Below, piece by piece: positions 1 through 6,392 of a DNA stretch of 6,394 bases (the stretch's first letter is position 1; the number at the start of each line of letters is the position of its first letter). The position numbers were made by a program, and so were the translations under genes. The notes under the pieces were generated by a model that did no database searches, had not been told where the DNA came from, and saw only the letters and a list, made by a program, of their open reading frames with translations. The stretch covers positions 1-6,394 of the forward strand of contig JAEZYO010000334.1 in NCBI GenBank assembly GCA_023419055.1, given 5' to 3'. The stretch is from Pseudomonadota bacterium (GTDB lineage: Bacteria > Myxococcota > Polyangia > Polyangiales > Polyangiaceae).

Positions 1-128
1 TCTTCTGGGAGCCCACTCGGAGCGGCGAGTGGGGTGACGCGATGTTCGACTACGCGAACGGCGACCACACGGCGAGGGCCTCCGATTTCGCCGAGTTCGA
101 CTCGCTGAAGACGAGCCTCGGACTCTGA
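1..128 (+). CDS. C-terminal end of a probable GH53-like glycoside hydrolase (5' truncated)
   Basis: The open frame enters from the left edge (first full codon at base 3) and stops at TGA 126-128, leaving 41 residues. They begin FWEPTRSGEWGDAMFDY and end FDSLKTSLGL. An [FY]WEP motif, then a W, then an 'A-[LM]-F-D' element and a closing short helix is how family 53 endo-beta-1,4-galactanases (TIM barrels that cut galactan side chains of pectin) usually end. The family assignment rests only on this tail and on recall of the family, so another clan GH-A hydrolase is possible. The catalytic glutamates would lie outside the window. The end looks natural, followed at once by non-coding sequence with an inverted repeat. 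Confidence 0.5.
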   Translation, partial: FWEPTRSGEWGDAMFDYANGDHTARASDFAEFDSLKTSLGL

Positions 129-145
129 AGCGCCTCGTCCCGCGC

Positions 146-178
146 TCGTCACGGTGAGATCGAAACGTGCCGTGACGA
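146..178 (+). terminator. Inverted repeat after the truncated hydrolase gene, possible terminator
   Basis: TCGTCACGG (146-154) and CCGTGACGA (170-178) are perfect 9-bp reverse complements around a 15-nt loop, beginning 17 nt after the TGA. There is no T-tract after either arm, so this is not a canonical intrinsic terminator. The long loop would also fit a protein-binding dyad. The rest of 129-270 shows no gene and no clear sigma-70 promoter. Confidence 0.35.
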
Positions 179-270
179 TCGCCGCCGGCGGGTGAACGAA
201 ACGGTCATACCGGTCCTGCAGCTCTCGACCCGAGCACGGTTCAGCGCTTGCAGGCGGTCCACGACCGGCC

Positions 271-1440
271 ATGGCTGTTTCAGAATTCCCGACGCTGGGC
301 CCGAGAGAATTTCCGCTATTCGGAGCGCCGCCGCTACGTCGCGTCTTGAGGCAGCTCGGAGTCCCGATCTGGGCCGATCGGCGGTTCGGCATCTTCGCGG
401 TGGTGTTGCTGGGCTGGCTGCCGGTGGTCGTGTTGTGTGCCGCCGAGCATCGTCTCTTCGAAGGCTACCTGCCCGCGTTTCAGGACTACTCGCTGCACGC
501 TCGCTTCTTGATCGCCTTACCGACCCTGCTGGTCGGAAAGCTCGTGACGGACGCGTTGCTGACGCGCGCGGTGAACTACCTCCTCGACGCCGGCACCGTC
601 ACCGAAGCGAAGCGGCCGGCCTTCGAGGCCGTGCTTCGCCGGACCGCGCGGCTGCGTGACTCCTGGGTCGCGATGCTCGGGCTCGTGTTCGTCGCGTTCG
701 CGCTGACCGCGCTCGAGTTCACGCAGCACCAAGCGTACGAAGGCTCGTGGCGGGTGCGCGGAGACGGCGGGCTGTCACTCGCGGGGTATTGGTACTTCCT
801 GGTCGCGCGCCCCCTCTTCTTCTCCCACCTCCTGGCGTGGATCTGGACCTTCGGGCTCTGGACCTCGCTGCTCGTGAGCCTGGTGCGCCTGCCGCTCAGG
901 CTCTTCGCCTTCCACGCGGACGGAGCGGGCGGCCTCGAACCGCTGCTCTCCGTGCATCGCACCTTCGTCGTGCTCTCGTTCGCGATCGGCGCGGACCTCG
1001 GCGGTGCCCTCTCCAACCGCATGGTGCACCTGAACGAGCCGTACACCATGTACCGCACGCTGCTCATCGTCGTCGTCGTCGCGCTGACGCTCGTGATGCT
1101 CTCGCCGCTCGTCTTGCTGGCGCGCCTCTTGATCCCCGCGCGCTACGACGCGGCAGAGCAGTTCGGCGCCATGACCTTCGAGCTCTCGAGGATGATCGAG
1201 AGGGATTCGGAGAAAGGAGCGCGGAGCGGCCTCGACGAGTCGATGCTGGCGCTCATCCGATCGTTTGCCGATTCGCACGGCGGACACAAGATCATCCTCG
1301 GGACTCACTTCGTGCCCGTCACCCGCGGGTACGCCATCTCCTTCGCCCTGGCGCCGACGATACCGATCCTGCTCGCGCTGCTCACGCAAATGCCGCTCGT
1401 CGAGCTCATCGAAAAGTTCCGCCACTTGATGCACGGCTAA
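271..1440 (+). CDS. Polytopic integral membrane protein of unknown function
   Basis: 389 residues, complete, ATG to TAA. I do not recognise a named family. About seven hydrophobic stretches are visible, near residues 39-58, 77-98, 132-149, 172-190, 191-212, 228-247 and 262-287, and a last one near 354-374 may make eight. The motif HADGAGGL (215-222) follows the central pair of segments. A similar H-[AP]-D-x-x-GGL signature is what I recall from uncharacterised inner-membrane proteins. Residues 289-350 form a polar, charged domain (IERDSEKGARSG region) and 100-130 a basic loop, both likely soluble. No catalytic motif, signal peptidase site or transporter signature is evident. ATG 271 is the first ATG in frame; only a weak purine run (AGGCGG, 252-257) precedes it. 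The cytochrome gene follows after 86 nt on the same strand, so co-transcription is possible. Confidence 0.85.
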   Translation: MAVSEFPTLGPREFPLFGAPPLRRVLRQLGVPIWADRRFGIFAVVLLGWLPVVVLCAAEHRLFEGYLPAFQDYSLHARFLIALPTLLVGKLVTDALLTRAVNYLLDAGTVTEAKRPAFEAVLRRTARLRDSWVAMLGLVFVAFALTALEFTQHQAYEGSWRVRGDGGLSLAGYWYFLVARPLFFSHLLAWIWTFGLWTSLLVSLVRLPLRLFAFHADGAGGLEPLLSVHRTFVVLSFAIGADLGGALSNRMVHLNEPYTMYRTLLIVVVVALTLVMLSPLVLLARLLIPARYDAAEQFGAMTFELSRMIERDSEKGARSGLDESMLALIRSFADSHGGHKIILGTHFVPVTRGYAISFALAPTIPILLALLTQMPLVELIEKFRHLMHG

Positions 1441-1470
1441 AGGAGCTTCCCCCGCCGCGGGTCGCCACGG

Positions 1471-1507
1471 GTCACTTTTGTTCGATCCTGGCTGTCACCT
1501 TTGTCGA
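1471..1507 (+). promoter_or_regulatory. Imperfect direct repeat upstream of the cytochrome gene, possible operator
   Basis: GTCACTTTTGTTCGA (1471-1485) is nearly repeated as GTCACCTTTGTCGA (1494-1507). The copies differ by one substitution and one base of length and start 23 nt apart, about two helical turns. They lie 20-56 nt before the ATG at 1527, a plausible place for a regulator to bind. No convincing -35/-10 pair was found in this 86-nt gap. Function is inferred from repeat and position only. Confidence 0.25.
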
Positions 1508-1526
1508 GCCCGCGACTCTATCGGGC

Positions 1527-2732
1527 ATGATGGTCAAGGCTCGCTACCTCGTCCTCGGCGTCTTCGTCCTCGGCTGCTCGGATTCCGACGATCCTTCGCC
1601 CGCGAAGCCACCCGCCGTCGACCCCGAGCTCGCGGCGACGGGTCGTGACATTTTCCGCTTCGAGACGTTCGGAGACGAGTCGTTCTGGACGGATACGCTG
1701 CGCATGAACGAGGTCATCGAGAGCGCGGTGGATCCCATGACCGCGCTTTCGGTCGGGCTGAAGGTGGACTCGGAGGCGTTACCCGAAGCGGTCGTGACAG
1801 GCATCGAGGACGGCTCGATCAGCCTCACGGACCCGACGACCACGCTCGCGCTGCTCGAGCTCGACGCCGTGATCGGCGTCAAGGGCACCGTGGAAGAGGT
1901 CGAGGGCGAGAACAGGCTCACGAGCGTGGGGATCACGTGCGCGCTCTGCCACTCGGCCGTGGATGACTCCTACGCTCCGGGGATCGGCAAGCGCCTCGAC
2001 GGCTGGCCCAACCGTGACCTCGATCCAGGCGCCATCATCGCGCTCTCTCCCGCGCTCTCGGACGACGTGAAGAGCGTGTACGGCTCCTGGGGACCGGGCA
2101 AATACGATCCCCGCTTCAATCAGGACGGGGAGAGCGGTCCTCACGTCATACCACCCGCCTATGGCCTCCTCGGCCTCGACAGCATCACCAGCACCGGCGA
2201 CGGCGAGGATCTCCAGTACTGGAACCGCTACGTCGCCGTCACACAGATGGGTGGACACGGCACGTTCGCGGACGAGCGCACCGGGGTCGACGTGACGAAC
2301 GGTTCGGACGATCTGGTCTCCGACGAGCTTCCGGCACTCGAAGCTTACCAGCTGACGCTCTCCGCTCCGACGCCGCCGGAGGGCAGCTTCGACGAGACAG
2401 CGGCGGCTCGCGGCAAGCAGGTCTTCGAGGGTAGAGGCGAGTGCGCCACCTGCCATACCGGGTCGCTCTTCACCGACGCGAACAAGTTGCACGATCCGAG
2501 CGAAGTGGTGAGCGAGCCGGAGCCGAGCGGTGCGCGGAGCTACGCGTCGCGAAGCGCGACCAAGATGTATCGCACCGCTCCCCTACGAGGGATCTGGCAA
2601 CACCCGCCCTACTTCCACAACGGCATCGCCGCAACGCTCGACGATGTGGTCGAGCTCTACGACGAGAAGCGCTCGCTCGGTCTTTCGGACTCGGAAAAGG
2701 CAGACCTGGTCGAGTACCTGAAGTCGCTCTGA
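1527..2732 (+). CDS. Lipoprotein c-type cytochrome with two CxxCH haem sites (CCP/MauG-like C-terminal domain)
   Basis: 401 residues from ATG 1527 to TGA 2732. This start (ATG ATG, so 1530 is equally possible) places a signal peptide MMVKARYLVLGVFVLGC at the N-terminus, with lipidation expected at Cys17. The ribosome site is weak. The open frame continues far upstream, but that part overlaps the membrane gene and is not coding. An acidic/proline linker (18-35) leads to the motif DIFRFETFGDESFWTDTLRM (41-60). Haem site 1 is CALCH (138-142), followed by GIGKRLDGWPNRDLDPGA and a WGPGKYDPRF element. Haem site 2 is CATCH (306-310), then MYRTAPLRG (347-355) and YFHNG-ATLDDVVELY (362-378). The last block is the usual C-terminal signature of di-haem peroxidase/MauG-type proteins, with Met347 or Met241 as candidate axial ligands. 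The likely role is periplasm-facing electron transfer or di-haem oxidation at a membrane surface; the substrate is unknown. Peroxidase activity is not established. Confidence 0.85.
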   Translation: MMVKARYLVLGVFVLGCSDSDDPSPAKPPAVDPELAATGRDIFRFETFGDESFWTDTLRMNEVIESAVDPMTALSVGLKVDSEALPEAVVTGIEDGSISLTDPTTTLALLELDAVIGVKGTVEEVEGENRLTSVGITCALCHSAVDDSYAPGIGKRLDGWPNRDLDPGAIIALSPALSDDVKSVYGSWGPGKYDPRFNQDGESGPHVIPPAYGLLGLDSITSTGDGEDLQYWNRYVAVTQMGGHGTFADERTGVDVTNGSDDLVSDELPALEAYQLTLSAPTPPEGSFDETAAARGKQVFEGRGECATCHTGSLFTDANKLHDPSEVVSEPEPSGARSYASRSATKMYRTAPLRGIWQHPPYFHNGIAATLDDVVELYDEKRSLGLSDSEKADLVEYLKSL

Positions 2733-2761
2733 CTCGATGAGCGAGCGTGATCCCCCTCGAT

Positions 2762-4423
2762 TCAGGGCAGCGGCAGAGGGAGAGCCCACGGCCCGCCTGC
2801 GCCCGCTCGTGACAGCACCTTCGCCGAGCTACTCTGCGCGGACTCCACGCTGTATTCGTACGGCGGGTCGAAGACCTTGTCGTGGGGCTCCTCACCGTCC
2901 CCACCATGATGGTCGCCGACGCCGTCACCGTAGAAGTTCGACCCCGCCGGCGCGTCGATCACCCCGGGGCGAGTGTCGTCCGGGCAAGTCGCGCGCGTGG
3001 TCGGGGTCGCGATGCTCTCGAAGGTGTTGCCTTCCACCAGCACCTTGGCGCCGCAGGCGGCCTGAATGCCGTACGACAGGTTGTCACTCAGCAGGCTGTT
3101 GAAGACGTGCACTCTGGAGGCGTCGTTTCGCACCGACGGGGAGTGACTCTCGACGTGATCGAAGAAGCAGTGATGGAACGTCACGCTCGAGTCGGTGACC
3201 GTCGACGCGCGCTGGTGCTGGTTTTCGCAGGCCACGGGCGTGACCCCGGCGTAGTGCATCCAGGAGATGGTGACGTTCCCGGAGTTACCGTCGATGTCGC
3301 TGAACCCGTCGCTGATGGCCTTGGTCGTACAGTGATCGATCCAGACGTTCGACGCCTTGTTGAGCGTGAAGGCGTCGCCAGCCTCGATGAGATCCGGGTT
3401 GACGTCGAAGAGAGCGACATTGCGCACGATCACGTTGTCGCTCGAGCGGAGCTCGAAGGTGACGCCTTGAACCTGAGCGCCTCGCCCGAGCCCGATGATG
3501 CTCTTGTTCGACGCGATGGGCAGCTTGCGCTCGCGACGAGCTCGAGTGACGAGGTCGTTCGCGCAGGTCTGGTCGGACACGAGCACCTGATACTGCGGTT
3601 TGTCCGGATCCTCGCTGCACGTGGAGGGGCAGACTTCCTGATCGCGCGCCGCGGAGCGAAAGTCGTGAATCCCTTCCGGGAGCAGTATGGTCAGCGCCTC
3701 CTCGCCGTCCTCTGCGGCCTCGAGCAGGTCGTCCCAGGTCTCGACGAGCACGGGCGCCGAACCTTCACCGCCGGTTGCGTCCTGCCCGAAGCCGACGGGG
3801 GCGATTCGGATCACCTTGCGCAACACAGCCTGCGATCCCGCGCCGATCGCCGGACCTATCCAGCGCGCCGTCGCTGAAGCCGGGAACGTCGCGTCGGGCT
3901 CGCAGCCGCGCAAAGCGCCCGACGAACCGAAATCGCTCGCGAAATCCCAGGATGAGTCGTCGTACCCGGGCAGCGCGAACCCCGAGCTCGGCGAGGTGCT
4001 CACCCTCCAGGTCGAATCGCTTTCGTAGCTGCCGTCGAGCTCGTCGAGCCGAAGCAGCGCCGCCGGAGTTCCGCTCTCGGCCGCGACGATCACGCTGAGG
4101 ACGTTGTCGCCGGGAAGGAGCGTCAAAGGCACGAACACCGTCTGGCGAGCCACGTCGCTCTCGGTCACGAGCTCCCCGTTCAGGAGCACCCGAAACACAT
4201 CGCGCGCCGTCAAATAGAGCCCGGGGCCCGCCCCCGCTTCGTAGTTCCCTCCGAAAAGCAGCGTCGGCGGCTCGCCGCCCCCGAACATTTCGTTCTGGTG
4301 AAAGGCGACGCCTCCAGGAAGGCTGCAATCGAGCGGCTCCCGCGGCTCGATTGACGCGGTCTGCGCCACACTCGTCCCACAGCCGGCAATGAGGGCGACG
4401 ACGAGAGAGGACCAGCGGACCAC
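2762..4423 (-). CDS. Lipoprotein of the pectate lyase PL1 superfamily (right-handed beta-helix) with N-terminal beta-sandwich region
   Basis: 553 residues, GTG 4423 to TGA 2762. An in-frame TGA lies three codons upstream of the GTG and no other nearby start keeps the signal peptide. GAGGAG precedes the GTG with only 2 nt between. The signal MVRWSSLVVALIAGC has a lipobox (LIAGC, lipid Cys15). Residues about 55-205 (FRVLLNGELV, GDNVLSVIV, YDDSSWDFASDFG, ARWIGPA) look like a galactose-binding-type beta-sandwich. Residues about 225-540 are the PL1-like helix, with NKSIIGLGRGA (306-316), NVWIDHC (359-365), SDGFSDIDG (371-379), NVTISW (383-388), VTFHHCFFDHV (414-424) and RVHVFNS (437-443). The end, AKVLSRAGAGGPW, matches the usual PL1 C-terminus. 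The family cleaves polygalacturonate by Ca-dependent beta-elimination. Against PelC as recalled, Asp350, Asp372 and Asp376 fit calcium ligands and Arg432 fits Arg223, but Pro396 and His427 stand where Lys190 and Arg218 are expected. Activity is therefore uncertain. Confidence 0.88.
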   Translation of the reverse strand: MVRWSSLVVALIAGCGTSVAQTASIEPREPLDCSLPGGVAFHQNEMFGGGEPPTLLFGGNYEAGAGPGLYLTARDVFRVLLNGELVTESDVARQTVFVPLTLLPGDNVLSVIVAAESGTPAALLRLDELDGSYESDSTWRVSTSPSSGFALPGYDDSSWDFASDFGSSGALRGCEPDATFPASATARWIGPAIGAGSQAVLRKVIRIAPVGFGQDATGGEGSAPVLVETWDDLLEAAEDGEEALTILLPEGIHDFRSAARDQEVCPSTCSEDPDKPQYQVLVSDQTCANDLVTRARRERKLPIASNKSIIGLGRGAQVQGVTFELRSSDNVIVRNVALFDVNPDLIEAGDAFTLNKASNVWIDHCTTKAISDGFSDIDGNSGNVTISWMHYAGVTPVACENQHQRASTVTDSSVTFHHCFFDHVESHSPSVRNDASRVHVFNSLLSDNLSYGIQAACGAKVLVEGNTFESIATPTTRATCPDDTRPGVIDAPAGSNFYGDGVGDHHGGDGEEPHDKVFDPPYEYSVESAQSSSAKVLSRAGAGGPWALPLPLP

Positions 4424-4454
4424 TTCTCCTCAAGTTGCCGAGGCATACCCCGCC

Positions 4455-4498
4455 CCGTCAACAAAATGCCGTCACGCTAAACCTCACTTTTCTGACGG
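4455..4498 (-). promoter_or_regulatory. Three CCGTCA/TGACGG elements upstream of the pectate lyase-like gene
   Basis: On the plus strand CCGTCA occurs at 4455-4460 and 4469-4474, and its complement TGACGG at 4493-4498. The first two are direct repeats 14 nt apart, and the second and third form a 6-bp dyad with an 18-nt AT-richer centre. All lie 32-75 nt upstream of the minus-strand GTG at 4423, the expected promoter/operator zone, in an otherwise non-coding gap (4424-4607). Read on the minus strand, the copy nearest the gene includes TTGACG, but no -10 box sits at proper spacing, so I do not call a promoter. Confidence 0.25.
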
Positions 4499-4570
4499 AT
4501 CGGCGGGTCCTCGAGCAACTCCAAGGATGGAACCCGAACCGGCTTTCGCGCCGGAAAGGCCCCCTCTTCA

Positions 4571-4606
4571 GTCGTGGGGGGCGGCAGCACGGCCGCCTCC
4601 CACGAC
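4571..4606 (-). terminator. Strong hairpin just after the ankyrin gene stop, likely terminator
   Basis: Bases 4571-4585 and 4592-4606 pair over 15 bp with a 6-nt loop (4586-4591). The only non-Watson-Crick position is 4579 with 4598. The stem starts 1 nt past the TAG (4610-4608) of the minus-strand ankyrin gene, where a terminator is expected. The minus-strand sequence beyond it (TGAAGAGGGGG) has no T-run, so termination would be non-canonical or the hairpin could protect the 3' end. A smaller 5-bp hairpin (CCGGC/GCCGG, 4539-4554) follows. Confidence 0.55.
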
Positions 4607-4607
4607 G

Positions 4608-5843
4608 CTATTTCTCGAAGGCAAGAGCTTCGAGCATCGAGAGCACCCGGGCTCGGGCCGCGGCATCCGCGGCGGCGCGAGCACAGTCGAGCGCGCTCCG
4701 ACCGGAAGCGTCCACCTCGAGCGGATCGGCGCCGTACTCGAGCAAGGTCTGCACGTGATCGTCCAGGCCCTGGGCGGCGGCGGCATGGAGAGGAGGCCCC
4801 CACGCCACGTCCCGCTCGCGGGACAGAGCGGGGTCGCCCGAGAGCACTCGTAAGAGGACCTTATGAACCGACCACTCGATCGCGATCCGAACCGCGAACA
4901 CCCGGTACGTCGCGCGATAGGCGCCGTCGACGGCATGGGGGTCGGCACCACGCTCGAGCAGCAGGCGAAGGAGCGCCTGGTTGCCGGAGTACGCCGCCCA
5001 ATGGAGAACTGGTGCGCGGTTGAAACCGACGAAGTTGGGATCGGCGCCGCGATCGAGCAAGAAGCGCGCGGCCTCGAGCTGACCGTTGCGTGCAGCGATG
5101 TAGAGCGCGTCGGAGACGATCTCTCGAGGCTCCGTCGGCGGCTTCGGAAGCATCCGGCCCGCCTCGTCGAAGCGCGTCACACCATGCCGCGAGGCTCCCG
5201 CTATGGGCCCCTGCTCGTCGAAGAAGCGGCTCAGGCGCGTGACGTCGCCGAGCCCCGCCGAGCACCAGAGGTCGAGCGGAGCCCCGAGCTCGAGGAGCCG
5301 CCGCGCAGCCCCGAGGCCGCCGACGGTGATCGCCCACGACAATGAATCGTGCGGGAACCCATAGTCCGCAGCGGGCGAAACACCGGCTCCGACCAAGATC
5401 TCGACCAGCTCCGCGCGATCGAATTGAACGGCATGCGAGATCGGTCGCCGTTCGCCCCAGCCGTGGGCGAGAGAAGCATCCAGCCTGACCAAGAGCTTCA
5501 ATCTCGCCGCGTCGTTCTGCTCGATGGCCTGGTACACGAGATCGAGGCGCTGCTCCGGGTCATCCGGGAGTCCCTCACTTTCGATGAGCGCGGTGCGCCG
5601 TCGCTTGACCTCATGGCGAAGCTCGGACCAGGAGCTGAAACCGTAGCTCCTCGCCAGCGCGTGTTGCGCGTCGGAGAGCTTCACGGTCGCAGGGCTCGCT
5701 GCACGCTCGCGCGCGACGTGGGCGAGCCTCTCGAGCGCGCTCGCGTCGTTTTCGCGCGCGAGGTTCAAGAGGTCACGCGCCTGCTTCTTCAGGTGATCGA
5801 GATCGGGACGCTCGGGGAGCGTCTGGGGCTTGGTGGAGGACAC
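4608..5843 (-). CDS. Ankyrin-repeat protein with N-terminal DLDHLKKQA-type helical region
   Basis: 411 residues, GTG 5843 to TAG 4608. The GTG is chosen because AAAGGAG sits 4 nt upstream and the product then begins VSSTKPQTLPERPDLDHLKK, as in relatives I recall. The frame stays open to 5969, but that stretch has no ribosome site and reads as leader. Residues 13-79 form a helical region (DLDHLKKQARDLL; KLSDAQHALARSYGFSSW) that in many bacterial proteins precedes ankyrin or similar repeats. Ankyrin units lie about 96-125, 133-160, 164-192, 243-272 (ALYIAARNGQLEAARFLLDRGADPN), 276-305 (VLHWAAYSGN; LLLERGADPH), 349-378 (PLHAAAAQG; LLEYGADP) and a capping unit 381-409. Residues 193-242 (AGLGDVTRLSRFFDEQG; FDEAGRMLPKPP) and about 309-345 are insertions or degenerate repeats. 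No signal peptide is seen, so it is likely cytoplasmic. Ankyrin repeats bind partner proteins, here unknown, and no enzymatic domain is visible. Confidence 0.88.
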   Translation of the reverse strand: MSSTKPQTLPERPDLDHLKKQARDLLNLARENDASALERLAHVARERAASPATVKLSDAQHALARSYGFSSWSELRHEVKRRRTALIESEGLPDDPEQRLDLVYQAIEQNDAARLKLLVRLDASLAHGWGERRPISHAVQFDRAELVEILVGAGVSPAADYGFPHDSLSWAITVGGLGAARRLLELGAPLDLWCSAGLGDVTRLSRFFDEQGPIAGASRHGVTRFDEAGRMLPKPPTEPREIVSDALYIAARNGQLEAARFLLDRGADPNFVGFNRAPVLHWAAYSGNQALLRLLLERGADPHAVDGAYRATYRVFAVRIAIEWSVHKVLLRVLSGDPALSRERDVAWGPPLHAAAAQGLDDHVQTLLEYGADPLEVDASGRSALDCARAAADAAARARVLSMLEALAFEK

Positions 5844-5967
5844 GGGGCTCCTTTCGACGTGCCTGGTGTCCGCTGAGTCAGGCGCAAAAGGAGACCATCC
5901 AAACCTGTTGCCTACCGGTGGGTTCGACCCTTTCCGCAGACGGGAGGCGCCCGGAGCACCTGGACCC

Positions 5968-5997
5968 ATCCTAGGAGCCCGCCCCGGCGCTTTGCAA
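5968..5997 (-). promoter_or_regulatory. Candidate sigma-70-type promoter for the ankyrin gene
   Basis: On the minus strand TTGCAA (5997-5992) and TAGGAT (5973-5968) are separated by 18 nt. Each matches 4 of 6 consensus bases, including the key T, A and final T of the -10. Transcription would begin near 5961 and leave a leader of roughly 120 nt before GTG 5843. In GC-rich DNA such matches arise by chance, so confidence is low. Confidence 0.3.
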
Positions 5998-6062
5998 GGT
6001 GGATGACGTCGGGCAAGCTCTCCGCTAATTTCGTGAGCATGTGGTCTTGGTCGGGTTGGTCC

Positions 6063-6392
6063 ATGAGAGGCGTGATGTGCTGCGGGCTACTCCTTGCAGC
6101 GGTGGGTTGCGGCGGTGACGACGACGACGGCCCCTCGAACCCTTACTATGAGGTCGTCGAGTGGAAGTGTTACGAGCGCGGCTTGAGCTGCAGTTGCGAC
6201 GGCTTGCAGGAGGGTCAAGACTCCGCCGGCTCGAACCAAGTGGACTCGTGCGCGGGCCCCGTCTGCAAGGCCTTCCTCGAGGACGATTGGTGGACCTGCG
6301 AGTGCCGAAACGAAGATTGGGATCCGAAAGAGGCTGCGGTCGAGCCCATCACCCAGCTGTACGAGGTCGAGAGCTGCCCCCCGCCTCCCTGA
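6063..6392 (+). CDS. Small Cys-rich lipoprotein, function unknown
   Basis: 109 residues from ATG 6063 to TGA 6392. In-frame ATGs at 6003 and 6039 would add 20 or 8 residues. 6063 is preferred because it gives a compact signal, MRGVMCCGLLLAAVGC, with lipidation at Cys16; no clear ribosome site separates the three. The mature protein starts CGGDDDDG, a flexible acidic linker, then carries eight Cys at residues 36, 43, 45, 63, 68, 79, 81 and 105, enough for four disulphides in the periplasm or at the cell surface. Two C-x(n)-C-x-C clusters (36/43/45 and 68/79/81) hint at a duplicated unit. Trp77 and Trp78 precede the second cluster. The product ends ESCPPPP. I recognise no family. It is transcribed away from the ankyrin gene, with about 220 nt between the starts, and appears to be its own unit. 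Confidence 0.75.
   Translation: MRGVMCCGLLLAAVGCGGDDDDGPSNPYYEVVEWKCYERGLSCSCDGLQEGQDSAGSNQVDSCAGPVCKAFLEDDWWTCECRNEDWDPKEAAVEPITQLYEVESCPPPP

Noticed and set aside
192..659. GTG-initiated plus-strand open frame before and inside the membrane gene
   Set aside because: Low-complexity Arg/Ala/Ser translation, overlapped by the hydrophobic segments of the frame starting at 271.
1489..1504. TGGC...TTTGT resembling a sigma-54 promoter
   Set aside because: The invariant GC of the -12 element is not at the required spacing from the -24 GG.
747..1526. Upstream extension of the cytochrome frame
   Set aside because: It overlaps the membrane protein gene, its translation is Arg/Ala-rich shadow sequence, and a proper lipoprotein signal begins at 1527.
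2724..2744. TCGCTC/GAGCGA 6-bp inverted repeat across the cytochrome stop codon
   Set aside because: Too short and without a T-run to call a terminator, though the 29-nt convergent gap leaves little room for any other.
2882..3877. Long plus-strand open frame antisense to the pectate lyase-like gene
   Set aside because: Its product is Arg/Val/Asp-rich with no domain, it mirrors the codons of the clearly real minus-strand gene, and long antisense frames are common in GC-rich DNA.
5911..5935. GGGTTCGACCC resembling a tRNA T-arm
   Set aside because: The flanking bases do not form a 5-bp T-stem with a 7-nt loop, and no acceptor, anticodon or D-arm can be paired around it.
5844..5969. N-terminal extension of the ankyrin protein to an ATG at 5969
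   Set aside because: It has no ribosome site, whereas GTG 5843 has AAAGGAG 4 nt upstream and starts at the usual N-terminus of the family.
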